Notes: generated from the sequence alone by a model not told the origin. A stretch of 64,000 bases of DNA from Colwellia sp. MB02u-6 (GCF_014077095.1 NZ_JACGVG010000035.1:310001-374000); one strand, 5' to 3'; positions 46,701 to 56,548 are shown, counted from the stretch's first letter. A program made the numbers and translations.

Positions 46701-48638
46701 ATGGATTGTTGGAGCACAGATCTGTTGAGACGTTTGGTAAAGTTGACTATTCAAAATAGTGGCCTAATTTTCTTTGTTCTTTTATCGATATCTTGTAAAT
46801 TAAATGCTTTACAACCTTTAACTGAGAGCGATTTTAATACGCTTTTGTTACATGCTGAACAGCTTAATAACAGTGATCCTAAAGCTGCATTAGTTCTATT
46901 AAATAGACATAAAACCGAGCTAAACACCCAACCTATCACCAACCAAGTAAATTACTATCGCATTCAATCCGCAGCATATACCGATCAAGCGTTGTACAGT
47001 CTAAGTGAGGCATCGTCAGAGCAGGGCTTAAAACTTGCCAAACAAATGAATAACCCTAGCATATTTATTGCAGATCTCGCTTACACTAAAGGTTTTGCGA
47101 TCGAAAACTTGGGTGATCTGGGAGGGGCTTTTTTACTTTATCAAAACGGCTTAGACGTTGCACGCTCGATGAATAATCAGAAATTAATTGCGCGCGGTCT
47201 GATTAACACTGGTGCGATCTTGTATTTACAGCAAGATTACAAACAGTCATTAATTACGCTTAATCAAGCCTTAGCACTGGCAAATGCTATTGGCGATGAT
47301 GCACTTTTAGGTGAAATTAACAATGAACTGGGTCTTTTATATGGTCATTTAGGTGAAAAAAATCAAGCCCATGACTATTTTCAACAGGCGTATCAATATT
47401 ATAAAACTGCAGATAAACATAACTATGCTCTTAAAAGTTTGCATAATGTGGCTAATAACCACACTAACCAAAAGAATTTTGAGCAAGCTATTAAAGTTTA
47501 TCGCGTGTTAGAAAGCGAAATTGAGCCCAATAGCAGTCATCAGTTTATCGCTAATGTTTATAGAGAGTTAGCTTGGGCGTTACTCAACAAGAAAGATGCT
47601 GAGACCGAAAGTGCTTATCAATATATTCTCCTTGCGGGTGAATATATTGAAGATGTAGAACAACATTTAGTCAAACTTCAATACCTTATAAATAAAGCTT
47701 ATATTTTAGAAAAAATGGCGCGTTATCAAGAAGCATTAGTCAGCCTTGAGCGAGCTAAAATATTGCTTGAGCGTAAAACTAGCAATATTTATGACACTAG
47801 TGAGCTAAAAATCCTCTTTTTAAGCGCTAAATTGCATTATGCTTTAGGCCATTACAATCAAGCATATGAAATTCAAACTCAATATTTTACTCGGTCTATA
47901 ACCGGCGAGCAGGCACGGGAAACGACTGAAGTCGATGAGTTAATGTTGCAATATGAAAGTGAAACGGCTCAACGACATAATAATATTTTAGAGAAAAAAC
48001 AGCGCATACAGCACTTACAACTTCAGAAAATGACACTTGACGTCAATAGCCGTAAGGCATACGTTGGCATATTAGCACTTTGTACTTTGTTATTAGCTTG
48101 GTGCTTATATTACGTTATCAAAGAGCAAAGGAACTTAATTAACGCCACTCGAACTGATAGTTTAACGGGTGTCGTTAACCGAGGTAGATTACTTGAGTTA
48201 GGTGAAGAATACTTTATAACTGCTCAAAACCAACAACAAGCCTTTAGTGTTTATATGATTGATATCGATTTATTCAAAAAAATCAATGACCAATTTGGTC
48301 ATGTTATTGGTGACAAAGCACTAAAAGAAATTGCTATTCAAGGTCAAAATCTAATGCGATCGAGTGATGTTTTTGGCCGCTTTGACGGTGAAGAATTTAT
48401 TGCATTATTGCCAAATACTGGAAATGATGAAGCATTGGAAGTCGCACAGCGACTTCAAGAAAATATTGAACAAGCAAAATGGCAAACTCAGCAAATCAAA
48501 CAATTAACGGTAAGTATTGGTGTAGCGACATTTGAGCAAGGTAATTATGCCAACTTTTCGGCTTTGTTAAAAGTAGCTGACGAAGAATTGTTAAAAGTCA
48601 AACAATCTGGCAGTAATACAGTGAGTTACTATGAATAA
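46701..48638 (+). CDS. TPR-sensor GGDEF-domain membrane protein with DGEEF motif
   Basis: This 645 aa protein has an N-terminal hydrophobic segment or signal anchor (about 18-36), a periplasmic TPR-like helical repeat region (about 45-420), a membrane helix (about 452-472) and a cytoplasmic GGDEF domain. The A-site reads DGEEF (562-566), with Asp in place of the first Gly, while the upstream YMIDIDLFKKINDQFGH region and the RxxD inhibitory motif (RSSD) are intact. Activity is therefore uncertain. A TTG at 46725 with GGAG upstream is an alternative start. Its last codons lie in the first copy of a 99-bp tandem duplication. Confidence 0.86.
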   Translation: MDCWSTDLLRRLVKLTIQNSGLIFFVLLSISCKLNALQPLTESDFNTLLLHAEQLNNSDPKAALVLLNRHKTELNTQPITNQVNYYRIQSAAYTDQALYSLSEASSEQGLKLAKQMNNPSIFIADLAYTKGFAIENLGDLGGAFLLYQNGLDVARSMNNQKLIARGLINTGAILYLQQDYKQSLITLNQALALANAIGDDALLGEINNELGLLYGHLGEKNQAHDYFQQAYQYYKTADKHNYALKSLHNVANNHTNQKNFEQAIKVYRVLESEIEPNSSHQFIANVYRELAWALLNKKDAETESAYQYILLAGEYIEDVEQHLVKLQYLINKAYILEKMARYQEALVSLERAKILLERKTSNIYDTSELKILFLSAKLHYALGHYNQAYEIQTQYFTRSITGEQARETTEVDELMLQYESETAQRHNNILEKKQRIQHLQLQKMTLDVNSRKAYVGILALCTLLLAWCLYYVIKEQRNLINATRTDSLTGVVNRGRLLELGEEYFITAQNQQQAFSVYMIDIDLFKKINDQFGHVIGDKALKEIAIQGQNLMRSSDVFGRFDGEEFIALLPNTGNDEALEVAQRLQENIEQAKWQTQQIKQLTVSIGVATFEQGNYANFSALLKVADEELLKVKQSGSNTVSYYE

Positions 48639-48752
48639 ATATTCGTGGCTAACTTTTCGGCTTTGTTAAAAGTAGCTGACGAAGAATTGTTAAAAGTCAA
48701 ACAATCTGGCAGTAATACAGTGAGTTACTATGAATAAATATTCGTGGCTAAC
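48552..48752. repeat. Perfect 99-bp tandem duplication across a gene junction
   Basis: Bases 48552-48653 are repeated exactly at 48651-48752 (period 99, identity 102 of 102 bases with a 3-base overlap). The unit holds the last 28 codons and stop of the TPR-GGDEF gene and the first codons of the next GGDEF gene, whose ATG overlaps the stop (ATGAATAA). In copy 1 the ATG at 48631 now leads to a 12-codon frame that stops at 48667-48669; only the copy at 48730 leads into the full downstream gene. Confidence 0.97.
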
Positions 48753-50004
48753 AGGCCTTGCTTTATATTTGTTGATGATCTTCATCAGTACGGCTGCGAA
48801 TGCTGATGAAATTATTGGACAGCAAGAGGTATTTAATCAACTTAATAGCCTCTATGCTAAACAGCAAAGAGCCGTTGTTTTTTTAGCGGTTAATAGCGAA
48901 ATATTATCGCTTAACAGCTTGAGTGTGCATGACAAAGTGGCAGCCCAAGTTAAATTATTAGCTTGGGAAAAATTTTCTCTACCATTAAATGTCGCTGAGC
49001 AATATTTATTGTATGTTGTGCGTGCCAATATTGTTGATGTTGCAGGACAAGAATATAAAGTTATTAATTGGCTCAATAAAGCACTTAAACTTGAGCCTTT
49101 ATTGGCTGAAAAACAACTCGACTCACCTTTATTCTCCAGTGTTTACCTGACCCTTGCAAACATTTATGCAAGCCAAGGTGAAGATAAGCAAGCCTTTGAT
49201 AGTAAAAAACAGTATATGAAAAAGTATTTTTCCCATTTGAAACAGCAGAAAGAATACCGTGTTAAACGTTTAAATGAAAAATACCATGTTGAAAAAAAGC
49301 ATGAAGAAAATGAGCTACTGACACAAAACAGTCAAATACAGTATTTTGCGCTGGCTCGTGCTGAATCTGAACGTAGTCAACAGCATCGTAATATTGCCAT
49401 TTTTATTGCCGTAGGAAGTCTTTTCATTTTACTACTTTTACGACAATTTAAAATCCGTCAAGCCTTAAAGTTACTGGCAAAAACTGATAGTTTAACGCGA
49501 TTGCCTAATCGTCGTTCATTCTTCAGTCACGGTGCTAGTTTGATGACCCAAGCATTAACCGCTAATAAAACACTCAGTATTTTAATCTTAGATATAGATA
49601 ATTTAAAAAATATAAACGACAACTTTGGTTATGAAGCCGGCGACAGCGTTATTGCTCATGTTGGTGAATTAGCCGGTGAAACTATGCGTTCTCGAGACTT
49701 TCTGGCACGTATTGGTGGTGAAGAGTTTGCCGCTATTTTACCAGAAGCTACAATTGCACAAGCGCGTGCGATTGCAGAGCACATACGTGAGAAAATTCAA
49801 GCTAATATCAGTAAAAATAAAAACAATAGTATTCAGGTTACTGTCAGTATAGGTATTGCCAGCATCGCTGATGTGAGAGAAAGTTTTGATAGTTTTTTAC
49901 ATGCGGCTGATTTAGCTATGTATCAAGCAAAGGCTAATGGTCACAATCAAGTTTGTAGCTATTCTATAGAAAGAAAAGAAAGAAAAGAAAGCAAAGAAAA
50001 TTAA
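48730..50004 (+). CDS. Membrane-anchored GGDEF diguanylate cyclase
   Basis: This 424 aa protein has a signal peptide (about 1-25, ending STAANA), a periplasmic helical region (about 26-215), a membrane helix (about 219-238) and a GGDEF domain with GGEEF at 329-333 and the RxxD inhibitory site (RSRD). It should be an active cyclic-di-GMP synthase. The C-terminus is a charged tail (ERKERKESKEN) encoded by tandem 9-base units. The start at 48730 lies in the second copy of the 99-bp duplication and has only a weak ribosome site (GTGAG), which suggests it once relied on coupling to the upstream stop. It is a partial paralogue of its neighbour. Confidence 0.88.
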   Translation: MNKYSWLTGLALYLLMIFISTAANADEIIGQQEVFNQLNSLYAKQQRAVVFLAVNSEILSLNSLSVHDKVAAQVKLLAWEKFSLPLNVAEQYLLYVVRANIVDVAGQEYKVINWLNKALKLEPLLAEKQLDSPLFSSVYLTLANIYASQGEDKQAFDSKKQYMKKYFSHLKQQKEYRVKRLNEKYHVEKKHEENELLTQNSQIQYFALARAESERSQQHRNIAIFIAVGSLFILLLLRQFKIRQALKLLAKTDSLTRLPNRRSFFSHGASLMTQALTANKTLSILILDIDNLKNINDNFGYEAGDSVIAHVGELAGETMRSRDFLARIGGEEFAAILPEATIAQARAIAEHIREKIQANISKNKNNSIQVTVSIGIASIADVRESFDSFLHAADLAMYQAKANGHNQVCSYSIERKERKESKEN

Positions 50005-50145
50005 GATTAATCACTGTTGAACGATATTTATCGTCTAAAAGTGTTCTTTCCACTAGTATAATCAGCTAAGCTACCCCAGAACAACCATAATAAAAGTAAC
50101 GCTTAATAATTCGGCATTAAGTGAGCTTTTTAGGAAAATATTTTA

Positions 50146-52434
50146 ATGTCAGATGTTCTCGACTTTAGTTTAGATGGTATTGAACAACGCCCTCTAAGAC
50201 AATTCACTGAAGAAGCTTATTTAAATTACTCGATGTATGTCATTATGGATCGTGCATTACCTCATATTGGTGATGGCTTAAAACCGGTGCAACGACGTAT
50301 TGTTTATGCCATGTCAGAACTTGGTTTATCTGCATCAGCAAAATATAAAAAATCTGCTCGTACTGTCGGTGATGTACTAGGTAAATTTCATCCCCATGGC
50401 GATTCTGCCTGTTACGAAGCTATGGTGTTAATGGCACAGCCATTTTCATACCGTTACCCATTAGTTGACGGACAAGGAAATTGGGGCGCTCCTGACGATC
50501 CAAAGTCATTTGCCGCCATGCGTTATACTGAAGCTCGTTTATCACGCTTTAGTGAAGTTTTACTGGCCGAATTGGGCCAAGGTACTGTTGATTGGTCGCC
50601 TAATTTTGATGGCACCATGCAAGAGCCTAAAACCTTACCTGCACGTCTACCACATATTTTACTCAACGGTATTACCGGCATTGCTGTCGGTATGGCAACA
50701 GACATTCCCCCGCACAATGCTAGGGAAGTAGCGAACGCCTGTATCCATTTAATTGAGCAACCGAAAGCTGAATTAGCCGATCTACTCGATATTATTCATG
50801 GGCCAGATTATCCAACTGATGCTGAAATCATTACGCCTAAAGCTGATATTGAAAAAATTTATCAAACCGGTCGTGGTAGCATTAAAATGCGTGCTGTCTA
50901 TGAGCAGTTACATGGTGATGTGGTTATTACCGCATTACCACATCAGGCTTCTGGTGGAAAAATATTAGAACAAATTGCTAATCAAATGCAGGCAAAAAAA
51001 CTACCAATGGTGGTTGATTTACGTGATGAATCAGATCATGAGAACCCGATCCGTTTAGTGATTGTCCCCCGTTCAAATCGTGTCGATATTGAACAGCTGA
51101 TGCAGCACTTATTTGCTACCACAGATTTAGAAAAAAACTTTCGTGTAAATTTAAACATGATTGGTTTGAACAACAAACCCGCGGTTAAAGATATTAGAAC
51201 CATATTAAGCGAGTGGTTAGAATATCGACGTGAAACTGTGCGTCGTCGTTTGCAATATAGATTAGATAAAGTATTAGCGCGTTTGCATTTGTTAGATGGC
51301 TTATTAATCGCATATCTTAATATTGATGAAGTTATTGAAATTATAAGAGGTTTTGACAAGCCTAAAGCAGAGCTAATGTCACGCTTTGAACTGTCAGAAC
51401 GCCAAGCCGAATCGATATTAGAAATTAAACTTCGCCAACTGGCTAAGCTTGAAGAAATTAGGATTCGTGCCGAACAAGATGAGTTGAACATAGAACGCGA
51501 ATACCTTGAAAAAATACTTAGTTCCAAAGTTCGCATGAACACCTTGATGAAGAAAGAAATTCTAGAAGCAGCTGAAACATACGGTGATGATCGCCGCTCT
51601 GTTATTGTTGAGCGACAAGAGGCAAAAGCCCTATCTGAAAAAGATCTTATGCCGAGTGAGCCCGTGACTGTTGTGGTTTCGCAAAAAGGTTGGGCACGTT
51701 GTGCAAAAGGGCACGACATTGATGGACAAGCATTAAGTTACAAGTCAGGTGATGAATACTTATGCTTAGCAAAAGGGCGTAGTAATCGTCCTGTGGTGTT
51801 TTTTGATTCCGCAGGTAGGGCTTACGCCACTGATGCTCATAGTCTACCCTCAGCACGTAGCCAAGGAGAGCCACTAACCGGACGCTTTAATCTGACGAGT
51901 GGTGAAAATTTTGAAAAAGTATTGATGGCTGATGACCAATGTCGTTACTTACTCAGTAGTGATGCCGGTTACGGTTTTGTGGCTAGCTTTGCCGATATGG
52001 TCAGTCGTAATAAAAATGGTAAAGCATTATTAACTTTGTCTGTGGCGGCGAAAGTAATGACGCCACAAGTTATTAGTAGTTTAGAGACAGAATTAGTGCT
52101 TTCAATTACCTCAGAAGGACGCATGCTGGTTTTTCCAATCAAAGATTTACCTATTTTGAGCAAAGGTAAGGGTAATAAAATAATTAATATCCCTACTGCA
52201 AGAGCCAAAACACGTGATGAATATGTAACCTTGCTCGAAGTGTTACCACCCAATAGTGCCATTACCTTGCATGCTGGTAAGCGCAAGTTAACGTTAAAAG
52301 TGAGTGACATTGAACATTATAAAGGTGAACGTGGCCGTCGAGGTAATAAGCTACCTAGAGGTTTACAACGAGTTGATCATATCGTTATAGAGCAACAAAG
52401 CTCAGATATAGAGCCTGAAATCTCAGAAAGTTAA
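50146..52434 (+). CDS. parC: DNA topoisomerase IV subunit A (ParC)
   Basis: ParC is the DNA-breaking subunit of topoisomerase IV. The 762 aa protein has the GyrA-type breakage-reunion domain, with the active-site Tyr in [13 protein letters not shown] and the quinolone-resistance region [16 protein letters not shown] carrying the wild-type Ser and Glu. The C-terminal beta-pinwheel (from about residue 500) follows a coiled-coil gate. It begins about 140 bases after the second diguanylate cyclase gene and ends at a terminator. Confidence 0.98.
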   Translation: MSDVLDFSLDGIEQRPLRQFTEEAYLNYSMYVIMDRALPHIGDGLKPVQRRIVYAMSELGLSASAKYKKSARTVGDVLGKFHPHGDSACYEAMVLMAQPFSYRYPLVDGQGNWGAPDDPKSFAAMRYTEARLSRFSEVLLAELGQGTVDWSPNFDGTMQEPKTLPARLPHILLNGITGIAVGMATDIPPHNAREVANACIHLIEQPKAELADLLDIIHGPDYPTDAEIITPKADIEKIYQTGRGSIKMRAVYEQLHGDVVITALPHQASGGKILEQIANQMQAKKLPMVVDLRDESDHENPIRLVIVPRSNRVDIEQLMQHLFATTDLEKNFRVNLNMIGLNNKPAVKDIRTILSEWLEYRRETVRRRLQYRLDKVLARLHLLDGLLIAYLNIDEVIEIIRGFDKPKAELMSRFELSERQAESILEIKLRQLAKLEEIRIRAEQDELNIEREYLEKILSSKVRMNTLMKKEILEAAETYGDDRRSVIVERQEAKALSEKDLMPSEPVTVVVSQKGWARCAKGHDIDGQALSYKSGDEYLCLAKGRSNRPVVFFDSAGRAYATDAHSLPSARSQGEPLTGRFNLTSGENFEKVLMADDQCRYLLSSDAGYGFVASFADMVSRNKNGKALLTLSVAAKVMTPQVISSLETELVLSITSEGRMLVFPIKDLPILSKGKGNKIINIPTARAKTRDEYVTLLEVLPPNSAITLHAGKRKLTLKVSDIEHYKGERGRRGNKLPRGLQRVDHIVIEQQSSDIEPEISES

Positions 52435-52453
52435 CACTTGTGATTTAGCACAA

Positions 52454-52490
52454 AAAAAAGCCTTAAGATTAAATGTCTTAGGGCTTTTTT
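52454..52490 (+). terminator. Terminator after parC
   Basis: A stem of 15 pairs with one G-U wobble (AAAAAAGCCTTAAGA at 52454-52468 and TCTTAGGGCTTTTTT at 52476-52490) with a 7-base loop and a T run. Confidence 0.9.
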
Positions 52491-52575
52491 ATGTTCACGA
52501 CGAGCGGTATGCTGCGATCACATGGATGTGAAATAGCAGTGATGCTCAGGACGAGTGATCAGTTTTTTACCTGAC

Positions 52576-52635
52576 AAAAACTAAGTACCTACATCTATGT
52601 TGGCAATACTACGAACTTGTGGCTGTTCCTAGCCA
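52576..52635 (-). repeat. Dispersed intergenic repeat, copy B
   Basis: On the minus strand these 60 bases align without gaps to 40175-40234 (41 of 60 identical by hand count). The end of the following minus-strand gene overlaps its last bases: the final codons of that gene (encoding about QSKVDG) end at 52629, inside the repeat. Confidence 0.65.
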
Positions 52636-53195
52636 TCCACCTTAGATTGTACTTGGTGTGCGGTTACTTGTTGAATTAGCGTCGAAAGTTGCGTGATTTT
52701 TTTATTTGATAATTGCCGATAATCAAAATAAGGACAAATAATAATGCCTAAATCGATATTAATGGCGAAATCATGACTCAGCCATATGCAGCTATCACAA
52801 AACCCTAGTTGTTCAGCGTAACCTTTGCCTAATATTATGTGTATTTTTTGAATGGGCTTAGCGCTGAGTAAATCAGCCCCTAAAAAGTCAGCCTTTGATA
52901 AATCAGGTACTGAAAAAAGTAAGCAATGATCACTTTCTGCCTGTAATAGCACGCTGTCTCTTAAGTTTTGCCAGCTAGTAAATTGTTCTGGTGATATTTC
53001 AAATAACAACTTAGCGTAGACATTAAAAATTTTTCGCCAATGGTTACCAGTTTCACGAGCAATATGGGCAATTTCATCCACTACTAACGCTTTAACATTA
53101 GTCAGGCTTTGATAGTGTGCTAATGGAGGGCAGTTTCTTATATAGAAAATAATATTGGCGTCAAGAGTACCTAAACCAACAGCTTTATCTTGCAT
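52629..53195 (-). CDS. Conserved hypothetical protein
   Basis: This 188 aa protein has no signal peptide or membrane segment. It has a clear beta/alpha pattern and a motif-like stretch, CPYFDYRQLSNKKITQLSTLIQ, near the C-terminus, plus KGYAEQLGFCDS. I recall this as a conserved gammaproteobacterial family of unknown function (possibly DUF6942) but cannot confirm that. The last two or three residues come from the repeat at 52576-52635, suggesting the original C-terminus was altered by insertion. It is the downstream neighbour of the DUF3545 gene on the same strand. Confidence 0.68.
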   Translation of the reverse strand: MQDKAVGLGTLDANIIFYIRNCPPLAHYQSLTNVKALVVDEIAHIARETGNHWRKIFNVYAKLLFEISPEQFTSWQNLRDSVLLQAESDHCLLFSVPDLSKADFLGADLLSAKPIQKIHIILGKGYAEQLGFCDSCIWLSHDFAINIDLGIIICPYFDYRQLSNKKITQLSTLIQQVTAHQVQSKVDG

Positions 53196-53333
53196 TTTTA
53201 CCCATTTTATTCGTTAGGTCACCCATTATTTACGTAGAAAAAGTGGCCAAATATAAGACGTTTATTTAATAATTAGTAGAATGGATAACAAATTTAGTGA
53301 AATTGGTGTTATTTTTCCTAATAAAAATCCAAT

Positions 53334-53360
53334 AAAAAACCCGGTACAATCCGGGCTTTT
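53334..53360 (-). terminator. Terminator of the DUF3545 gene
   Basis: CCCGG and CCGGG form a 5-bp stem around TACAAT. On the minus strand it is followed by six T residues, about 30 bases after the DUF3545 stop; on the plus strand four T residues follow. Confidence 0.8.
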
Positions 53361-53390
53361 AATTGTTTATATTAGCAATACTAAGCTTAA

Positions 53391-53564
53391 TTAAAACTCT
53401 TTCAACATATTTTCCAAAGAATCATCAAACGCTTTTAATTCTTTTTCCAGTTGAAATTTTTCTTTCAGTTGTTCAATTTCACGCCACTTTCTTTTTTTAT
53501 TTTTACTTGTACTCGATTTAGGCTGTTTGCCTAAAGAGCCCAATACTTGTTGAAAATTTCCCAT
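53391..53564 (-). CDS. Small DUF3545-family-like protein
   Basis: This 57 aa gene is too short for common cut-offs. A GGAG ribosome site lies 6 bases before the ATG, and a terminator follows. The sequence starts MGNFQQVLGSLGKQ, then a Ser/Lys-rich basic stretch and KRKWREIEQLKEKFQLEKEL, the charged helical core of DUF3545, ending in an acidic helix. The function is unknown. Codon pattern, ribosome site and terminator together make it a real gene. Confidence 0.78.
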   Translation of the reverse strand: MGNFQQVLGSLGKQPKSSTSKNKKRKWREIEQLKEKFQLEKELKAFDDSLENMLKEF

Positions 53565-53683
53565 GGTATGCTCCTTATTTCTACAACTGCAGTATTTTTT
53601 ACCACATCTGTTAACAATTTGGAAACATTATTTTTATTTTAATTACAAGCGTATGGGTTTAACAAGTTTCATAACTTAAAGAT

Positions 53684-54646
53684 TTAAAGCATTGCTTGTA
53701 ATTGTTGCTCAAGTTTAACTTGGTCGATGGCAAAGTTTCGAATGCCCTCTGCTAACTTCTCTGTTGCCATGGCATCTTGGTTCATTTGCCATCTAAACTG
53801 TACTTCATTAAGTGCAGGTTCATCGGCTAATGCTACATGATCACTGAAAAGTTTTTGCGATACTGTCGCCGTTGAATTAGCTAATTCGTCCATCAGGTTT
53901 GGGCTAATCGTTAATCGGTCACAGCCAGCGAGTTCAAGTATCTCACCAATATTTCGGAAACTAGCACCCATCACTACGGTTTTGTAACCTTTAGCTTTGT
54001 AATAATTATAAATACTGGTTACTGATACTACGCCTGGATCTTCGCTGGCTGAGTATTCACTGCGGCCAGTGTCTTTTTTATACCAATCTAAAATGCGACC
54101 AACAAAAGGTGAAATTAAGTAAATATTGGCTTCAGCACAGGCCTGTGCTTGAGCAAAGTTAAACAACAAAGTTAAATTGCAGTTAATGCCTTCGGCTTCT
54201 AATTGCTCTGCAGCTTTAATACCTTCCCATGTTGAGGCTACTTTGATCAATATACGATCATTACTAATGCCAGCCTCGTTGTACATAGCGATAAGTTTAT
54301 ATGCTTTAGCAATTGATGCTGCCGTATCAAAAGATAAGCGCGCATCAACTTCTGTTGAAATTCTACCTGGGACTGTCTTTAATATTTCTAAGCCAATGAG
54401 TACTGAAAACTTATCTGCAGCGTCGATGACTTGCTGTTCAGTGTTTGATGATTGAGTTTTTGCCCACGCTACTGCGCTAGCAAGTAATTGCTGATAATTA
54501 GCTAAAGAGGCTGCCTTTAATAGTAAAGACGGGTTAGTGGTGGCGTCTTGTGGTTGAAACTTAGCAATAGCTTCAATATCGCCGGTATCAGCAACAACCG
54601 TGGTCATTGCTTTTAGTTGAGAAAGTTGAGAAAGTTGATCGGTCAT
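53684..54646 (-). CDS. talB: Transaldolase B
   Basis: Transaldolase moves a dihydroxyacetone unit between sugar phosphates in the non-oxidative pentose phosphate pathway. The 320 aa protein has [13 protein letters not shown] near the N-terminus and the Schiff-base lysine in [17 protein letters not shown], followed by [17 protein letters not shown] and [16 protein letters not shown]. An AAGGG ribosome site precedes the ATG. It is divergent from yaaA; the two genes are also neighbours in Escherichia coli. Confidence 0.97.
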   Translation of the reverse strand: MTDQLSQLSQLKAMTTVVADTGDIEAIAKFQPQDATTNPSLLLKAASLANYQQLLASAVAWAKTQSSNTEQQVIDAADKFSVLIGLEILKTVPGRISTEVDARLSFDTAASIAKAYKLIAMYNEAGISNDRILIKVASTWEGIKAAEQLEAEGINCNLTLLFNFAQAQACAEANIYLISPFVGRILDWYKKDTGRSEYSASEDPGVVSVTSIYNYYKAKGYKTVVMGASFRNIGEILELAGCDRLTISPNLMDELANSTATVSQKLFSDHVALADEPALNEVQFRWQMNQDAMATEKLAEGIRNFAIDQVKLEQQLQAML

Positions 54647-54941
54647 AACATGTCCCTTGACGTTGATAATGTAACCAGGTGGTTTTATTGAGTAAATTTT
54701 GGTGAAATATTACAACATTTACAAGTGTTTTGATTGAAAATAGTGAAATTTTTATCTTATTCGGTTCTATTTGTATCAAATTATCATAATTTAGCAAGTG
54801 TGATGGTGAAATAATGTAGATAAAACATTTTATTGCCTGTGTGTACGCTAATGGTTAAGTGTGCAATTGATAATGAAGATAATTATATTCGTTTTTTCCT
54901 GTGTTATAGTGACAAAAACTTTAAGATAGAGTAGATAAATA

Positions 54942-55718
54942 ATGTTACTTGTTGTTTCTCCGGCGAAGAACTTAGATTATGAATCCCCCGTTGCTACCGA
55001 GTTATATTCACAGCCTGAACTATTAGCAGACAGTAAAGTGCTAATGAAAAAGTGTAAAACACTAACGCCTGCGGATATTAGTTCATTAATGGCTATCAGC
55101 GATAAATTAGCTGGCTTAAATGCGGCACGTTTTGGTGAATGGGCAACGCCTTTTACGCCAGACAATGCTCGACAAGCTGTACTCGCTTTTAATGGCGACG
55201 TATACACTGGCTTAGATGCTAAATCGTTTAGCGAGGATGACTTTACTTTCGCTCAGCAGCATATGCGGATATTATCAGGGTTATATGGCCTATTAAAACC
55301 ACTAGATTTGATGCAAGCATATCGACTAGAAATGGGTAAAAAATTAGATAATGATCGCGGTAGTAATTTATATCAATTTTGGGGCGATATTATCACCGAG
55401 CATTTAAATATCGCTATTGCTGCCCAAGGCGATAATGTGTTAATTAATTTAGCGTCAAATGAATACTTTAAAGCGGTTAATAAAAAAGTATTAAAAGCCG
55501 AAATAATAACCCCAGCATTTAAAGATTGGAAAAATGGTCAATTTAAAATGATCAGTTTTTTTGCCAAAAAAGCCCGAGGTTTAATGGCACGTTATATTAT
55601 TGAGCACCAAATCACAGATCTTGAAAAGCTAAAAGACTTTGACGTGGCAGGTTATCAATATTCCAGTGAACTAAGTAAAGCTAATGACTGGGTATTTACC
55701 CGTAAAGAGCTAGATTAA
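54942..55718 (+). CDS. yaaA: Peroxide-stress protein YaaA (DUF328/UPF0246)
   Basis: YaaA limits free iron and damage during hydrogen peroxide stress. The 258 aa protein starts [16 protein letters not shown] and shows [36 protein letters not shown] and [11 protein letters not shown], all typical of the family. It binds DNA with a helix-hairpin-helix-like fold. It is divergent from talB. Control by OxyR is known in Escherichia coli; no site is visible to me here. Confidence 0.95.
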   Translation: MLLVVSPAKNLDYESPVATELYSQPELLADSKVLMKKCKTLTPADISSLMAISDKLAGLNAARFGEWATPFTPDNARQAVLAFNGDVYTGLDAKSFSEDDFTFAQQHMRILSGLYGLLKPLDLMQAYRLEMGKKLDNDRGSNLYQFWGDIITEHLNIAIAAQGDNVLINLASNEYFKAVNKKVLKAEIITPAFKDWKNGQFKMISFFAKKARGLMARYIIEHQITDLEKLKDFDVAGYQYSSELSKANDWVFTRKELD

Positions 55719-56235
55719 GCGGATTTAATTTACTTGACTATAATCGCTATAAATTTAAAAGATATACAATTGATAGCGATTATAGTGCCAACTTCCTGAG
55801 CGTTTAATAACACGACGTCTACCATGTTTAATACGACGTAATTTATATCTGATCTGATATTTTTAAACAGTAAATTTAACCTGTGGGTATTGTTTTTTAA
55901 ACGACTAAATGACCCAGATGATCTTCAAGTACAAAATATAAATCAACAGTCCAACACTTTTAAAGCAATTACAGAATATAGTTATAAAAGTTATGCTAGT
56001 TTAACTATAACAATATTAACTATGGGCCTCTTTTATTTTAGCTTTACCACTCGAATGAATAAAATACTGTAAAATTGCTAAACAAACTAAAGCCTCAATT
56101 CGGTTATGTGACATTGTAATGGCCTCATTACCCAACCAGTCAAAATTGTAGTTCAAACACTTATGGTGAGCTAACTAAAGATAACCGCAAGCCTTGCTAA
56201 TGTGGTCCTATATGTTGAACAGCAATCACCATAAT
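55719..56235. other. Gene-poor region upstream of the LysR remnant
   Basis: After yaaA about 520 bases lack a supported gene. A 60-codon plus-strand frame at 55890-56072 starts with TTG, has a hydrophobic end, and no recognisable family. No terminator with a T tract is clear after yaaA. Confidence 0.5.
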
Positions 56236-56263
56236 GACAATATAGGGTGTACCATATATTGTC
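56236..56263. repeat. 28-base near-perfect palindrome at the LysR remnant junction
   Basis: The arms GACAATATAGGGT (56236-56248) and ACCATATATTGTC (56251-56263) match at 12 of 13 pairs around a 2-base centre. Similarity to LysR proteins begins inside its right arm. It may be a recombination scar, an operator or a mobile-element end. Confidence 0.7.
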
Positions 56264-56483
56264 CGCGCTTAAAGGCATGGGTATTGTGCTTTTTCTTGAT
56301 TGGCTTATTGCTGAGCATCTCAAAAATGGCGCTTTGATTAAACTATTACCAAACTACAATACCGCTATTAAGAAAACACCTGAGCATGTTACGGCCATTT
56401 ATCCTAATACCAGCCACGTACTTCTAAACGTAAGACAAATAATTGTCTACTTTAGCGGAGTGTATGGCTCATCGCTTTATTGA
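56247..56483 (+). pseudogene. LysR-family regulator remnant (C-terminal fragment)
   Basis: The 78-codon frame from a GTG at 56247 matches only the C-terminal end of a LysR substrate-binding domain: ALKGMGIVLFLDWLIAEHL, then NGALIKLLPNY and a HVTAIYPNTSHVLLNVR stretch that fits the common IYPSRRHLPLKVR-type sequence. The helix-turn-helix and about 215 residues are missing. An in-frame stop lies at 56235. I infer a decayed gene; no intact copy is adjacent. Confidence 0.7.
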
Positions 56484-56548
56484 GAATTAAATTAAATTGA
56501 AAAGTTAAATTAAAAAATTAAACCAGATTAAATAGTAAGCTACAAACA

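Noticed and set aside
55890-56072. A 60-codon plus-strand frame with a hydrophobic end
   Set aside because: TTG start without a ribosome site and no family; likely chance in AT-rich DNA.
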